In this document: one piece after another, positions 7,987 through 16,888 of the stretch
How positions within the stretch are numbered: position 1 is the first letter of the stretch
How the letters are laid out: each line of letters starts with the position of its first letter
Assembly (NCBI RefSeq): GCF_021353295.2
Contig: NZ_CP120635.1
Location: 1,468,001 to 1,532,000 of the forward strand
Length of the DNA: 64,000 nt
Direction: 5' to 3'
Origin: Pseudodesulfovibrio thermohalotolerans
GTDB taxonomy: Bacteria > Desulfobacterota > Desulfovibrionia > Desulfovibrionales > Desulfovibrionaceae
The notes under the pieces: generated by a model
What the model was told of the DNA's origin: nothing
Seen by the model: the letters and a program-made list of their open reading frames with translations, nothing else
Databases searched by the model: none
Position numbers and translations under genes: made by a program

Positions 7987-8789
7987 GATTTTTCCCAATT
8001 CTTGACCTCGTCCCACAGGCCGTTCATCTCGTCGAGACTCATGCTGGTCAGGTCCAGACAACGCATTTCAGCCAACTCTTCCATCTTGGCGAATCGGGAC
8101 AGGAACTTCTGGTTTGCGAAGTCGAGCGCCGCGTTGGCCTTGATGCCCTTGCGCCGCCCCAGTTCCACCAGGGTGAAGAGGTAGTCGCCGAATTCCCGTT
8201 CCGAGTCGTCGGCGTGGCCTGACGCCATGGCCTCCTGCCATTCGTCCCATTCCTGCCTCAGGTGTTCCTCCACGTCCCGGTCCGATTCCCAGGTGAACCC
8301 GTTGCGGGCTGACTTGGAGTTGATGCGGTACGCCTTGAGCAGGGGGGGCAGGCCCGAGGGCAGGGAGTCGAAGACTCGCTTGCGGGCGGTGCCCTTGTTC
8401 TCCTCGCGCTTGGTCTTTTCCCAGTTGTCCCACAGCTCGCCGATGTTGTCGAAACGCTTGTCGCCGAACACGTGCGGGTGGCGGCGGATCATTTTGGCCG
8501 TGCTGAAGTTGATGGAGTCGGCCAGGGTGTGGGTCCCCTCGCGTTCGTACAGGGTGGCCATGAACAGGAGGATGAACATGACGTCTCCCAGTTCTTCCAT
8601 GGCTTCCTTAGGATCGCCCGAGCGAATGCCTTCGATGAGCTCGAAGGTTTCCTCGGCCAGGTAGTCGCACAGAGTCAGCGGGGTCTGTTCCTTGTCCCAG
8701 GGGCAGCCGTCGGGCGCGATGAGGGCGTCGATGACATCAAGCAGTTCGCGAAGGGCCTTGGCAGGGACGTCGTGTTTCGTTTCGCTCAT
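7983..8789 (-). CDS. mazG: Nucleoside triphosphate pyrophosphohydrolase MazG
   Basis: Cytoplasmic all-alpha NTP pyrophosphohydrolase (268 aa, close to E. coli MazG) that hydrolyses NTPs/dNTPs to NMP and PPi as a housekeeping activity. The N-terminal domain begins with the family signature CPWDKEQTPLTL and carries the magnesium-binding acidic motif EETFELIEGIRSGD with EELGDVMF downstream. A second MazG repeat is recognisable near WDEWQEAMAS and EREFGDYLFTLVELGR. It lies 43 nt after cvpA and is probably co-transcribed with it. Confidence 0.95.
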   Translation of the reverse strand: MSETKHDVPAKALRELLDVIDALIAPDGCPWDKEQTPLTLCDYLAEETFELIEGIRSGDPKEAMEELGDVMFILLFMATLYEREGTHTLADSINFSTAKMIRRHPHVFGDKRFDNIGELWDNWEKTKREENKGTARKRVFDSLPSGLPPLLKAYRINSKSARNGFTWESDRDVEEHLRQEWDEWQEAMASGHADDSEREFGDYLFTLVELGRRKGIKANAALDFANQKFLSRFAKMEELAEMRCLDLTSMSLDEMNGLWDEVKNWEKS

Positions 8790-8832
8790 GGCGAATCTCC
8801 TTGTGAAAATCGGAAACGGGTTGCGGAAAAGG

Positions 8833-9354
8833 CTACTCGGCGGCGTTGCCGTCGCTGATGCCCAGCGCGGTCTTGGCCGAATCCAGTGCCTGGGGCAGGT
8901 CGACGTATTCGCTCATCTTGGCGACGAGGTGCTGCGCCCTGGGCGCGATGGCCGATTCGTTGAGGATGTCGGACTCTGGGGCGAACGTCTGCAAAAACAT
9001 CAGGCCCACCAGGCAGATGAGTGCGCCTTCAAGCAGGCCGAAGACACCGCCGAGCGTACGGTCGATCCAGCCGAGCAGGGATATCTCCAGCACGCTGCGG
9101 ATCAGCTTGGTCAGCAGCCAGACCACGACCAGTGTTCCAATAAAAATGAGGAAATAGGACAGCGCACTGACGGTGATGTCGCTTTCTATGTAAAGCTTGA
9201 GATGCGGCGACAGGACGTCGTCGAACCTGGAGGCCAGATAGATGGCCAGGACAACGGCGATCAGGGACAGGACTTCCTGAACCAGGCCGCGGAAAAAACC
9301 GCGCAGGACGAAGAGTGCGATTATGCAGATGAGAATGATATCCAGAAAATTCAT
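8833..9354 (-). CDS. CvpA-family inner-membrane protein
   Basis: 173 aa with four predicted hydrophobic segments (about 3-20, 25-43, 60-85 and 100-125). The N-terminal FLDIILICIIALFVLRGFFRG pattern is typical of CvpA/colicin V production family proteins. The C-terminal 45 residues are polar. The molecular role of the family is poorly defined. It is first in the cvpA-mazG minus-strand pair and divergent from rfbC. Confidence 0.85.
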   Translation of the reverse strand: MNFLDIILICIIALFVLRGFFRGLVQEVLSLIAVVLAIYLASRFDDVLSPHLKLYIESDITVSALSYFLIFIGTLVVVWLLTKLIRSVLEISLLGWIDRTLGGVFGLLEGALICLVGLMFLQTFAPESDILNESAIAPRAQHLVAKMSEYVDLPQALDSAKTALGISDGNAAE

Positions 9355-9435
9355 GTGAATGCACCCGTGGTCGGCTGAAGTGATCTTCCTGAGAGAGAAC
9401 TAGCAAACTGACGGCGAAATGTGAACAGCATTCAG

Positions 9436-9455
9436 GGTATATTTTGTAATATGCC
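9436..9455. repeat. Inverted repeat in the cvpA-rfbC intergenic region
   Basis: GGTATATT-TTGT-AATATGCC, an 8-bp near-perfect palindrome between divergent genes. It could be an operator; no matching regulator is adjacent. Confidence 0.3.
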
Positions 9456-9544
9456 TCATAGGTAAATGAGGGGCGAGGCTTGTATCCATCGCGGAACTCG
9501 GCTACATGGACGGCAGGCGCGTGTAATATTGCAAGGAGTCGTGA

Positions 9545-10114
9545 ATGGAGGTCTACAAAACGGAGTTTTCCGGGCTGCTTGTCCTGATTCCCCGTGTGTT
9601 TCAGGACGAGAGGGGATTTTTCCTCGAAAGCTACAACGCAGCGCGTTTCCGGGAGCTCGGCATAGACTGCGAGTTCATCCAGGACAATCATGCCTATTCG
9701 AAGGATGTCGGCGTATTGCGGGGCTTCCATTTTCAGACGCCGCCCATGGCCCAGGCCAAGCTGGTCTGGGTGACGCGCGGCGCGGTCCTGGACGTTGTGG
9801 TCGACCTGCGCAAAGGGTCGCCCACCTATGGGCGGACCGAGTACGCGATCCTGAGCGCCGCGAATTTCAAGCGCATGTTCATCCCCAAGGGGTTCGGACA
9901 CGCCTACGCCACTATCATGCCGGACACGGAGTTCCAGTACAAGGTGGATGCGCCGTATTCCCCGGCCCACGAGGGCGGGCTTGCCTGGAACGATCCGGAC
10001 ATCGGCATGGATTGGAAACCCGCCCTGCAGGGCCGGGAGCCCATTCTTTCCGAAAAGGACCGGCTGTTGCCGGGACTTGCCGGGTTCACCTCTTCCTTTA
10101 CTTTCAAGGATTGA
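9545..10114 (+). CDS. rfbC: dTDP-4-dehydrorhamnose 3,5-epimerase
   Basis: Cytoplasmic cupin epimerase converting dTDP-4-dehydro-6-deoxyglucose to the L-lyxo isomer in dTDP-rhamnose synthesis for surface polysaccharide. 189 aa, standard length. Family landmarks are FQDERGFFLESYN, the catalytic-His segment VLRGFHFQTPP (about residue 61), DVVVDLRKGSPTYG and IPKGFGHAY. AAGGAG precedes the ATG. It is followed after 4 nt by manC, so the pair forms a sugar-nucleotide unit. The rest of the rhamnose pathway (rfbA, rfbB, rfbD) is not in the window. Confidence 0.95.
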   Translation: MEVYKTEFSGLLVLIPRVFQDERGFFLESYNAARFRELGIDCEFIQDNHAYSKDVGVLRGFHFQTPPMAQAKLVWVTRGAVLDVVVDLRKGSPTYGRTEYAILSAANFKRMFIPKGFGHAYATIMPDTEFQYKVDAPYSPAHEGGLAWNDPDIGMDWKPALQGREPILSEKDRLLPGLAGFTSSFTFKD

Positions 10115-10118
10115 TTGA

Positions 10119-11549
10119 ATGAATCATAATGAACAGGTCGGGACGCCTTTTGCCGAGGACTGCCACGCCATTATTCTGGCGGGCGGGTCCGGTACCAGGC
10201 TTTGGCCGTTGTCCAGGAATTTGCTGCCCAAGCAGTTGCTTGTGCTGGGGGGGACTTCCACCCTGTTGCAGCAGACCGTGGGCCGCGTCCTTGAGGTCTT
10301 TCCGCCCGATCACATCTGGGTGGTGACCAACGAGGAGCACGTCTTCGAGGTGCGTAAGCAGGTGACGGCCCTGGACAAAAATCTGGAAGGACAGGTTCTG
10401 TCCGAGCCGCTGGGGCGCAACACCCTGCCTGCCATCATGCTGGGCCTGGACAAGGTGGTGGAGGCCAATCCCAAGGCTTTGGCCGCCGTGTTCCCGTCCG
10501 ATCATCTCATCCGCAACGGCAAGGCGTGGATCAACGACCTTGCGCGCGCCTCCGAAATGGCTGCCCGGAAGCGGTTCGTGACGTTCGGCGTGCAGCCGGA
10601 CAAACCCGAGACCGGCTACGGCTACATCGCCTTGGGCGAGCCCGTGGCGGACAACGCCTTTGCCGTGGACGGGTTCGTGGAGAAGCCCGACTTCCTGACT
10701 GCGGACCGGTTCCTGCGCGAGGGCACCCATCTGTGGAATAGCGGCATGTTCCTGTTCTCCGCCAAGCATTTTCTGACACAGGTGGCCCGCTGCGAGCCGG
10801 TTCTGTGGAGCTGGTGGATGGCCCGTGACGAGGTCCCGCTGGTCCAGGGATATCGCGATATACCGGATATTTCCGTTGATTACGGGGTGGTCGAGAAGAT
10901 CGACAACATCACCGTGGTCAAGGCCGGCTTCGAGTGGGATGACCTGGGCAGTTGGGAAGCCATGTACCGCCTCGGCGACAAGGACGCGGACGGCAATGTG
11001 ATCCAGGGCGACGTCCTGGCCATGAACTGCCGCAACTGCCTGCTTATCAGCGAAGGCGGCAAGCTGGCCGTGTCCGGGCTTGAAGACATGATAATGGTTC
11101 AGACCCGGGATGCGACCCTGGCCTGTCCCATGAGCCGTGTTCAGACCGTGCGCGACGTTGTGGCCGCTCTCAAGGCGCAGGGCAGCCGGTTGGTGGAAAG
11201 CCACCCCACGGTGTATCGCCCGTGGGGCAACTACACGGTGCTGGAGGAGGGACCGCAATACAAGATCAAGCGCATTCAGGTCAGCCCCGGAGCGTGTCTG
11301 AGCTCCCAGATGCACCATCACCGAAGCGAGCATTGGGTGGTGGTCGACGGCACGGCCGAGGTGGAGGTGAACAACCAGGCGTTGATTCTTGTGGAAAATC
11401 AGTCCGTGGATATTCCCAAGGCTTCCCAGCATAGGCTGGCCAACCCTGGTAAGGTCCCGTTAAATATAATAGAAATTCAGAGCGGACCGTATCTTGAGGA
11501 GGACGACATCGTCCGCTTCGACGACGTTTATGGTCGTGCCCAGAAATAG
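10119..11549 (+). CDS. manC: Mannose-1-phosphate guanylyltransferase / mannose-6-phosphate isomerase
   Basis: Bifunctional GDP-mannose pathway enzyme (476 aa, typical of ManC/AlgA). The N-terminal nucleotidyltransferase domain begins with AGGSGTRLWPLSR near residue 20 and has the FVEKPD motif near 188. The C-terminal cupin (about 365-475) has the type II isomerase pattern WGNYTVLEEGPQYKIKRI and SSQMHHHRSEHWVVV. It supplies GDP-mannose for polysaccharide or deoxysugars. It is co-directional with rfbC, 4 nt apart. Confidence 0.95.
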   Translation: MNHNEQVGTPFAEDCHAIILAGGSGTRLWPLSRNLLPKQLLVLGGTSTLLQQTVGRVLEVFPPDHIWVVTNEEHVFEVRKQVTALDKNLEGQVLSEPLGRNTLPAIMLGLDKVVEANPKALAAVFPSDHLIRNGKAWINDLARASEMAARKRFVTFGVQPDKPETGYGYIALGEPVADNAFAVDGFVEKPDFLTADRFLREGTHLWNSGMFLFSAKHFLTQVARCEPVLWSWWMARDEVPLVQGYRDIPDISVDYGVVEKIDNITVVKAGFEWDDLGSWEAMYRLGDKDADGNVIQGDVLAMNCRNCLLISEGGKLAVSGLEDMIMVQTRDATLACPMSRVQTVRDVVAALKAQGSRLVESHPTVYRPWGNYTVLEEGPQYKIKRIQVSPGACLSSQMHHHRSEHWVVVDGTAEVEVNNQALILVENQSVDIPKASQHRLANPGKVPLNIIEIQSGPYLEEDDIVRFDDVYGRAQK

Positions 11550-11610
11550 TGGGCTAATTTGTGATGGAGGTTAACTGCTGAAATATCTAAGTTTTTTCTA
11601 TGCGGGGAGA

Positions 11611-11628
11611 TCGTGAAAATTTTCATAT
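11611..11628 (+). promoter_or_regulatory. Rex-like palindrome upstream of qrcA
   Basis: TCGTGAAAATTTTCATAT matches the published Desulfovibrio Rex consensus TTGTGAA-N4-TTCACAA at 11 of 14 fixed positions. It ends 5 nt before a -35 box. Rex represses when NADH is low and controls energy genes in this family. Its action here is inference from the motif. Confidence 0.45.
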
Positions 11629-11632
11629 TCTC

Positions 11633-11662
11633 TTGACACCAAAACGATTGGTGCCGTATGGG
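11633..11662 (+). promoter_or_regulatory. Sigma-70 promoter of the qrc operon
   Basis: A perfect TTGACA (11633-11638), 18-nt spacer and TATGGG (11657-11662). The spacer contains an inverted repeat ACCAA/TTGGT. A further inverted repeat TGTGA-TTT-TCACA lies at 11679-11691, just downstream of the expected start, where a bound protein would block elongation. Confidence 0.5.
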
Positions 11663-11718
11663 AACTTAGTTCAATTGGTGTGATTTTCACATTAACTCTA
11701 GAGTGATGGGGCGAGGTT

Positions 11719-12468
11719 ATGGAGGAAAGAAAAGCATCGAAGCGGTGTGGAGGGGCATTCCCCTTTATCATCGGCTTCCTGGCTACCTGCGTCTTGGGCT
11801 GGGCCGTTATTCCCGGTCTGTTCTTCGTCGAAGAGGAGCAGCCGATCTGGTTCAGTCACGCCGTGCACGTAGACGGTCAGGGAATGGATTGCGAGAGCTG
11901 CCACTATTTCCGGGATGACGGCTCCTACGCCGGCTTCCCGACCAACGAAGTCTGCGCCGAATGTCACGCGGTCGATCCGGAGGAGGCCATGGAAGCCATC
12001 GCCGAGGAAGGCATCGACCCGAACGACTACGACGCCATCATGAAGGCCGAAATCGGAGCGATCGAGGACAATCTGGCTTCCTCGGACGAGAAGATGATGC
12101 AGGCCGAGCGCGAGTACGTGGTCAAGTACCTGATTCAGGGCAAGGAAGTGCCCTGGCTCAACTATCAGTACCAGCCGGACAACGTGTATTTCTCTCATGC
12201 TGCGCACATGAACCTCTCCATTGAGGAACTGGCGAGCCTGAAGAAAGAGCTGTCCGATGTGGTTGATCCCTCTGTCTTCGAGGGCGAGGCCCCCGAGCAG
12301 AACTGCAATCTCTGCCACCTGAAGGACATTCATCTGAACGATGAGCCGCCGGCTTTCGAGCGCAACGTCCTGTCCGGTTACAGCAAGATGACCATGAAGA
12401 TGTGGAAGTGCGAACGGTGTCACGCCCTGCAGGGCCAGCCCAACGCCTGCTACACCTGTCACAAGTAA
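11719..12468 (+). CDS. qrcA: Qrc complex multihaem cytochrome c subunit
   Basis: Periplasmic multihaem cytochrome of the Qrc menaquinone reductase, which takes electrons from periplasmic hydrogenases/formate dehydrogenases via cytochrome c3 into the quinone pool. 249 aa. The N-terminal membrane anchor at about 14-36 is uncleaved or signal-like. I count five C-x2-C-H sites (CESCH, CAECH, CNLCH, CERCH, CYTCH) plus extra histidines (FSHAVH, FSHAAH) as distal ligands. The D. vulgaris subunit is described as hexahaem, so a sixth haem would need a non-standard attachment site. It is first of four genes in an operon with 11-13 nt gaps. Confidence 0.93.
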   Translation: MEERKASKRCGGAFPFIIGFLATCVLGWAVIPGLFFVEEEQPIWFSHAVHVDGQGMDCESCHYFRDDGSYAGFPTNEVCAECHAVDPEEAMEAIAEEGIDPNDYDAIMKAEIGAIEDNLASSDEKMMQAEREYVVKYLIQGKEVPWLNYQYQPDNVYFSHAAHMNLSIEELASLKKELSDVVDPSVFEGEAPEQNCNLCHLKDIHLNDEPPAFERNVLSGYSKMTMKMWKCERCHALQGQPNACYTCHK

Positions 12469-12481
12469 AGGGGTACTGAGA

Positions 12482-14428
12482 ATGAGCGTAGCACGCAGAA
12501 CTTTTATTCAGTTGGGTGCGGGCGCCACCGTCGGTATTCTTTTTACTCCGACGGTTTGGAAAGCCCTTGATGACGTGTCCATCTGGACACAGAACTGGCC
12601 CTGGATCCCCAAATTGAAATACGGGGCGACCGAGGCCAAACCCACCGTTTCCAAGATGTGCGAGTCCGGCTGTGCCGTGAAGGTCCGCACTGTCGCCGGA
12701 GAAGCCTTCGGTACCATGGGCAACGAGGACAACCCGCTTTCCGGCGGGGGCATCTGTCCTCTTTGCGCCAACGGCGTTCAGGTCAAGAACAGCCCGACCC
12801 GTATCAAGGCTCCCATGTTGGACGGCCAGGAAATCTCCTGGGAAAAGGCGAAGGAAGTCGTGACGGAGAAGCTTGAGGCGGCCGGTTCCAAGGTTGCCTT
12901 CATCTCCGGCGATCAGACCGGCACGGTCAATGAGGTCTTCTCCGCGCTGCTCGCGGACAAGGGCAGCGACGCCTTCTACGTCATGCCCGGCGACATGCAG
13001 GCCGCCGACAAGGCGTGGACCGGCATGATGGGCGGCGCCGGCCAGATCGGTTACGATCTGGAAGGGGCCGACCTGGTCCTGCTGGCCGGAGCCGACGCCC
13101 TGGAGTCCTGGGGTCCGACCGTGGCCAATCTCAAATCCTTTGCGGCCAATGAGTCCGGCAAGTTCCTCTTTGCCGGTCCCATGCAGACCAAGACCGCTTC
13201 CGTGACCTCCAAATGGATTCCGGTTCCGGCGGAGGGTATGGCCGCCTTCACCCTGGGCATCGTCTACTATGTCCTACAGGCCGGGAAGACCGTTGATACG
13301 GCCGACTTCGGCCAGTTCAAGGCCATGGTCATGGGCGACTACAGCCCGGCCAAGGTCGAGGCCGCCACCGGCGTCAAGGCCGAACGCATGGCCGCCCTGG
13401 CCAAGGACCTGTTGACCGCCTCCAATCCGGTGGTCGTGCCCGCAGGGCCTGTGGCCGCTCACGGCGCGGCGTTCGCCCTGAACCTGCTGCTCGGCGGCGC
13501 CATGAAGGCCCTGCCCGAGTTCGGCAAGGCCGTTTCCGGCGCCATGAGCCGCTCCGAGATGCTCAAGGCGGATGTCCTGGAGGGCGTGAACACCGATCTG
13601 CTCTTCGTTTACGAGGCCAACCCCGCTTACGCCCTGCCCGAAAAGGTCAAGGCTGGCTTCACGGTGGCCTTCGACTGCATCCAGACCGAAACCACCGCCT
13701 CGGCCAATCTGGTCCTGCCGACCCTGCATCCCTACGAGCGGTTCGACGACCTGGCCAGCCCCTACGGCGTGGCCGACGCCACCTACTCCATGGGCGCGCC
13801 GGTCTGCAAACCGTCCGTCAACGCGGCTTGCGCCGCCACCTTCGTCCTTGGTCTGGCCGATCTCGGTTTCGAGACCTTCGAGGAGGTCCTGGGAGCCAAG
13901 GCCGAAGCCATGGGCGCGGACATGGATTCCCTGACCGGCGGCGAAGCCTTCGTGGTCGAGGGCGAAACCCCGAGAGCCGCAAGTCTGGCCGCCAATGTGC
14001 TCGGCAAGGCCGCAGCGCCCGTCAAGGGTACCGGAGCCGTGGGACTGGTTCCCTATACTCTGCTCAACGTCGGAACGGCCAACCGGGCCACCACGCCCAA
14101 CGCGCCGTGCACCATCAGCAACAACCAGCTGGTGGGCGACCACATGGTCGTCATGATGGGTTCCACCACCGCCAAGCAGCTCGGCGTTTCCGTCGGGTCC
14201 AAGGTGAAGCTCTCCGGCGGCAAGGGTGAATGCGAAGCCCTTGTGCAGATCTTCGAAGGCGTCATGCCCGGCGTCGTGGCCGCTCCTCTGGGGCTTGGCC
14301 ATACCGTGGGCGACGAGTTCTCGAAGGGCAAGGGCGATAATGTCTACAAGATCCTCACGGTGAACTCCGAGGCTGCCACCGGCGCCTCCTCATGGGCCGG
14401 TTCCACTGTGAACGTCGCCAAAATCTAG
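12482..14428 (+). CDS. qrcB: Qrc complex molybdopterin-oxidoreductase-like subunit
   Basis: Periplasmic subunit related to the CISM molybdopterin oxidoreductases (648 aa). In the characterised Qrc complex this subunit carries no molybdenum and acts structurally. An N-terminal twin-arginine-like sequence VARRTFIQLGAGATVGIL is followed near residue 60 by cysteines CESGCAVKVRT and CPLCANG, similar in place to a 4Fe-4S site in catalytic relatives. The C-terminal dinucleotide-binding-like region (about 520-640) is retained. Its position between qrcA and qrcC and its sequence fit QrcB. Confidence 0.92.
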   Translation: MSVARRTFIQLGAGATVGILFTPTVWKALDDVSIWTQNWPWIPKLKYGATEAKPTVSKMCESGCAVKVRTVAGEAFGTMGNEDNPLSGGGICPLCANGVQVKNSPTRIKAPMLDGQEISWEKAKEVVTEKLEAAGSKVAFISGDQTGTVNEVFSALLADKGSDAFYVMPGDMQAADKAWTGMMGGAGQIGYDLEGADLVLLAGADALESWGPTVANLKSFAANESGKFLFAGPMQTKTASVTSKWIPVPAEGMAAFTLGIVYYVLQAGKTVDTADFGQFKAMVMGDYSPAKVEAATGVKAERMAALAKDLLTASNPVVVPAGPVAAHGAAFALNLLLGGAMKALPEFGKAVSGAMSRSEMLKADVLEGVNTDLLFVYEANPAYALPEKVKAGFTVAFDCIQTETTASANLVLPTLHPYERFDDLASPYGVADATYSMGAPVCKPSVNAACAATFVLGLADLGFETFEEVLGAKAEAMGADMDSLTGGEAFVVEGETPRAASLAANVLGKAAAPVKGTGAVGLVPYTLLNVGTANRATTPNAPCTISNNQLVGDHMVVMMGSTTAKQLGVSVGSKVKLSGGKGECEALVQIFEGVMPGVVAAPLGLGHTVGDEFSKGKGDNVYKILTVNSEAATGASSWAGSTVNVAKI

Positions 14429-14439
14429 GGGGAACCGTC

Positions 14440-15252
14440 ATGCAAATGAAAGAATTCAAAATCAAGTGGGGCATGGTCATCGATATTGACAAATGCACCG
14501 GATGCGGCGCCTGCATGGTTGGCTGCCAGGTGGAGAACAATATCGCTCCCATGACCAAGAGCGACCCCTATAACTATGTCCAGGCGCTGACCAAGCCGCG
14601 CGACGACGCGTCCAACAAGCTTCGGACCCTGACCTGGATGAACGTCTACGAACTGTCCAACAACAAGCCGTTCCCGGAACACGAGACCGCTTATCTGCCC
14701 AGGCCCTGTATGCAGTGCGGGAATCCCGCCTGCGTGCCCGTCTGCCCGGTCGTGGCCACGGACAAGAACGAGGAGGGCGGCATCGTCTCCCAGATCTACC
14801 CCCGTTGCATCGGATGTAGATACTGCATGGCCGCCTGCCCCTACCATGCACGGTACTTTAACTGGTGGGATCCGCTTTGGCCCGAAGGCATGGACAAGGG
14901 CCTCAGCCCGTCTGTGTCCGTTCGTCCGCGCGGCGTGGTCGAAAAGTGCAACTTCTGCCATTCCCGTTACCTGGACGCCAAAAACAAGGCCCGCATGGAC
15001 GGCGAGGATCCGATGAACCTGCCTGACGGCGCGTACAACACCGCGTGTGCCGAGATTTGTCCGACCAAGGCCATCACCTTCGGCGACCTGAACAATCCGG
15101 AACACAAGGTGCACGAGCTCGCCAAGAGCCCCAATGCGTTCCGTCTGCTCGAAAAGTTGGGCCTGCACCCGCAGGTCTACTACATGTCCGAGCGTGAATG
15201 GGTCCGCAAGCAGGGCGACAACTACAACGCCGATGGCGGCGGACACCACTAG
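14440..15252 (+). CDS. qrcC: Qrc complex iron-sulfur subunit
   Basis: Ferredoxin-type electron-transfer subunit with four cysteine clusters (270 aa): CTGCGACMVGC, CMQCGNPACVPVCP, CIGCRYCMAACP and CNFC...CAEICP. Members usually hold three 4Fe-4S and one 3Fe-4S centre. It links the haem subunit to the membrane subunit. GGGGGA precedes the chosen ATG; an in-frame start 16 codons upstream lies inside qrcB and has no ribosome site. Confidence 0.94.
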   Translation: MQMKEFKIKWGMVIDIDKCTGCGACMVGCQVENNIAPMTKSDPYNYVQALTKPRDDASNKLRTLTWMNVYELSNNKPFPEHETAYLPRPCMQCGNPACVPVCPVVATDKNEEGGIVSQIYPRCIGCRYCMAACPYHARYFNWWDPLWPEGMDKGLSPSVSVRPRGVVEKCNFCHSRYLDAKNKARMDGEDPMNLPDGAYNTACAEICPTKAITFGDLNNPEHKVHELAKSPNAFRLLEKLGLHPQVYYMSEREWVRKQGDNYNADGGGHH

Positions 15253-15263
15253 GAGGCTGAACA

Positions 15264-16490
15264 ATGGATAGCAAACTCTTCCCGGAAGGGGTGCAGCGGT
15301 GCTCTTTCGGCAAGTTCCTGATTTGGACAGCCGTGATTCTGGCCTTTTTCCTGTGGGGCCTCTATGCCGCCGTGCTCGTGCTTTACAATGGAATCGGCAC
15401 CACCGGCCTGGACAACTACTTCGGGTTCGGTGCCTGGATCACCTTTGACCTGGCGGTGATCGCCCTGGGAGCAGGCGCGTTCTTCACCGGGTTGCTCAAG
15501 TACATCCTCAAGATCAAACAGCTTGAGAAAATCATCAACCTGACCGTGGTCGTCGGCTTCATCTGCTACTCCGGCGCCATGCTGGTCCTGACGCTCGACA
15601 TCGGGCAGCCCGGCCGCGCATGGTTCGGCTATTGGCATCCGAACGTCCACTCCATGCTGACCGAAGTTATCTTCTGCATCACCTGTTACTGCACCGTGCT
15701 GATCATCGAGTTCGTCCCGCTGGTCCTTGAGCAGAAGCAGTTGAACAAGATTCCCTTCGTTCACGCCCTGGCGCACAACATGCATGTGAACATGGCTCTG
15801 TTCGCCGGTATCGGCGCGTTCCTGTCCACCTTCCACCAGGGTTCCCTGGGCGGCATGTACGGCGTCCTGATCGGCCGTCCCTTCGCTTTCCGCGAGGGCT
15901 TCTTCATCTGGCCGTGGACCTTCTTCCTGTTCGTCCTCTCCGCCGTTGGTTCCGGTCCGGTCTTCACCGTTCTGGTCGCCACCTTCATGGAGAAGCTGAC
16001 CGGCAAGAAGCTCGTGGACTTCAAGACCAAGGCCCTCATGGGCAAGATCGCCGGCACCATGCTGACGGTCTACATGTTCTTCAAGATCCTCGACACCTGG
16101 GCATGGGCCACCGGCTATCTGCCCTCCGTCGGCCTGACCTTCGACCAGATGTTCTACGGCGTAGCCTACGGCAAGTGGCTGCTCTTCACGGAAATAGTCC
16201 TGTGCGGCGTGGTCCCGGCGATCATGCTGATTACCCCGTCCATCCGCAATCGTCCGGCTCTGCTGTACACTGCGGCCATTCTGGATTGCGTGGGCGTTTC
16301 CCTGAATCGGTACATCTTCACTGTTCAGACCATCGCCTTTCCGGCCATGCCCTTCGACAAGTGGTTCGTGTACTACCCCAACTGGGTTGAATACGCTTCC
16401 TCGATCATGATCGTGGCCTACGGTTTCCTGGTCCTGACCCTGGTGTATCGCTATCTGCCGCTGTTCCCGCAGGAGCGCGAGCTGAACTAG
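15264..16490 (+). CDS. qrcD: Qrc complex NrfD-like membrane subunit
   Basis: Polytopic NrfD/PsrC-family protein (408 aa) with about ten transmembrane helices, the menaquinone-reducing module of Qrc. The first helices occur at about 14-35 and 53-75. NrfD-type segments include WFGYWHPNVHSMLTEV and AHNMHVNMALFAGIGAFLSTFHQGSLG. Last gene of the operon, followed by a strong terminator. Confidence 0.94.
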   Translation: MDSKLFPEGVQRCSFGKFLIWTAVILAFFLWGLYAAVLVLYNGIGTTGLDNYFGFGAWITFDLAVIALGAGAFFTGLLKYILKIKQLEKIINLTVVVGFICYSGAMLVLTLDIGQPGRAWFGYWHPNVHSMLTEVIFCITCYCTVLIIEFVPLVLEQKQLNKIPFVHALAHNMHVNMALFAGIGAFLSTFHQGSLGGMYGVLIGRPFAFREGFFIWPWTFFLFVLSAVGSGPVFTVLVATFMEKLTGKKLVDFKTKALMGKIAGTMLTVYMFFKILDTWAWATGYLPSVGLTFDQMFYGVAYGKWLLFTEIVLCGVVPAIMLITPSIRNRPALLYTAAILDCVGVSLNRYIFTVQTIAFPAMPFDKWFVYYPNWVEYASSIMIVAYGFLVLTLVYRYLPLFPQERELN

Positions 16491-16516
16491 CCTGATCGTC
16501 CCCCATCATCAACAAG

Positions 16517-16544
16517 AGACCGCTCTCCGAGCGGTCTTTTTTTT
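16517..16544 (+). terminator. Rho-independent terminator of qrcABCD
   Basis: An 8-bp stem AGACCGCT/AGCGGTCT with a 5-nt loop, followed by eight T residues, 27 nt after the qrcD stop. Confidence 0.92.
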
Positions 16545-16888
16545 GGGGTTTGTCCGTTTGTTATTCCCGTTTTCTGAATGGTGTTGCGGAATGATTCCAT
16601 GCCGGGAAAGAGGGGGAGGAGGTCGGAAGTCGAGATTCAGTGTGGGGATGAATTGACTCAATATTCCGGCGACGACGGTTTTGATTCCGATTTTAAGTGC
16701 GTGGAGTCGGCCGGATGTTTTTACCGCGAGCCGAGGCCAGGCGGTATCAGAATTAACGGCAACCTTTCGAGCCTAATTTATATGTTGTTTGCTTCGATAT
16801 GAAAAAAAGCGTATTTGTTGTTTGGGATACATGTTTTGATTGCGTGATAGGTCGTGGCTAGATGCATTCGGCAGCCCGAGGAGGGGAC
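16545..16888. other. Intergenic region without recognisable gene
   Basis: About 340 nt between the qrc terminator and the TAXI lipoprotein gene. The short ORFs have no ribosome site or recognisable content. The last 100 nt are AT-rich (around 16770-16860) and probably hold the TAXI promoter, but I cannot pick a convincing -35/-10 pair. Confidence 0.4.

Noticed and set aside
10104..11432. 442-codon minus-strand frame across manC
   Set aside because: Shadow of the manC gene, which has all family motifs on the plus strand.
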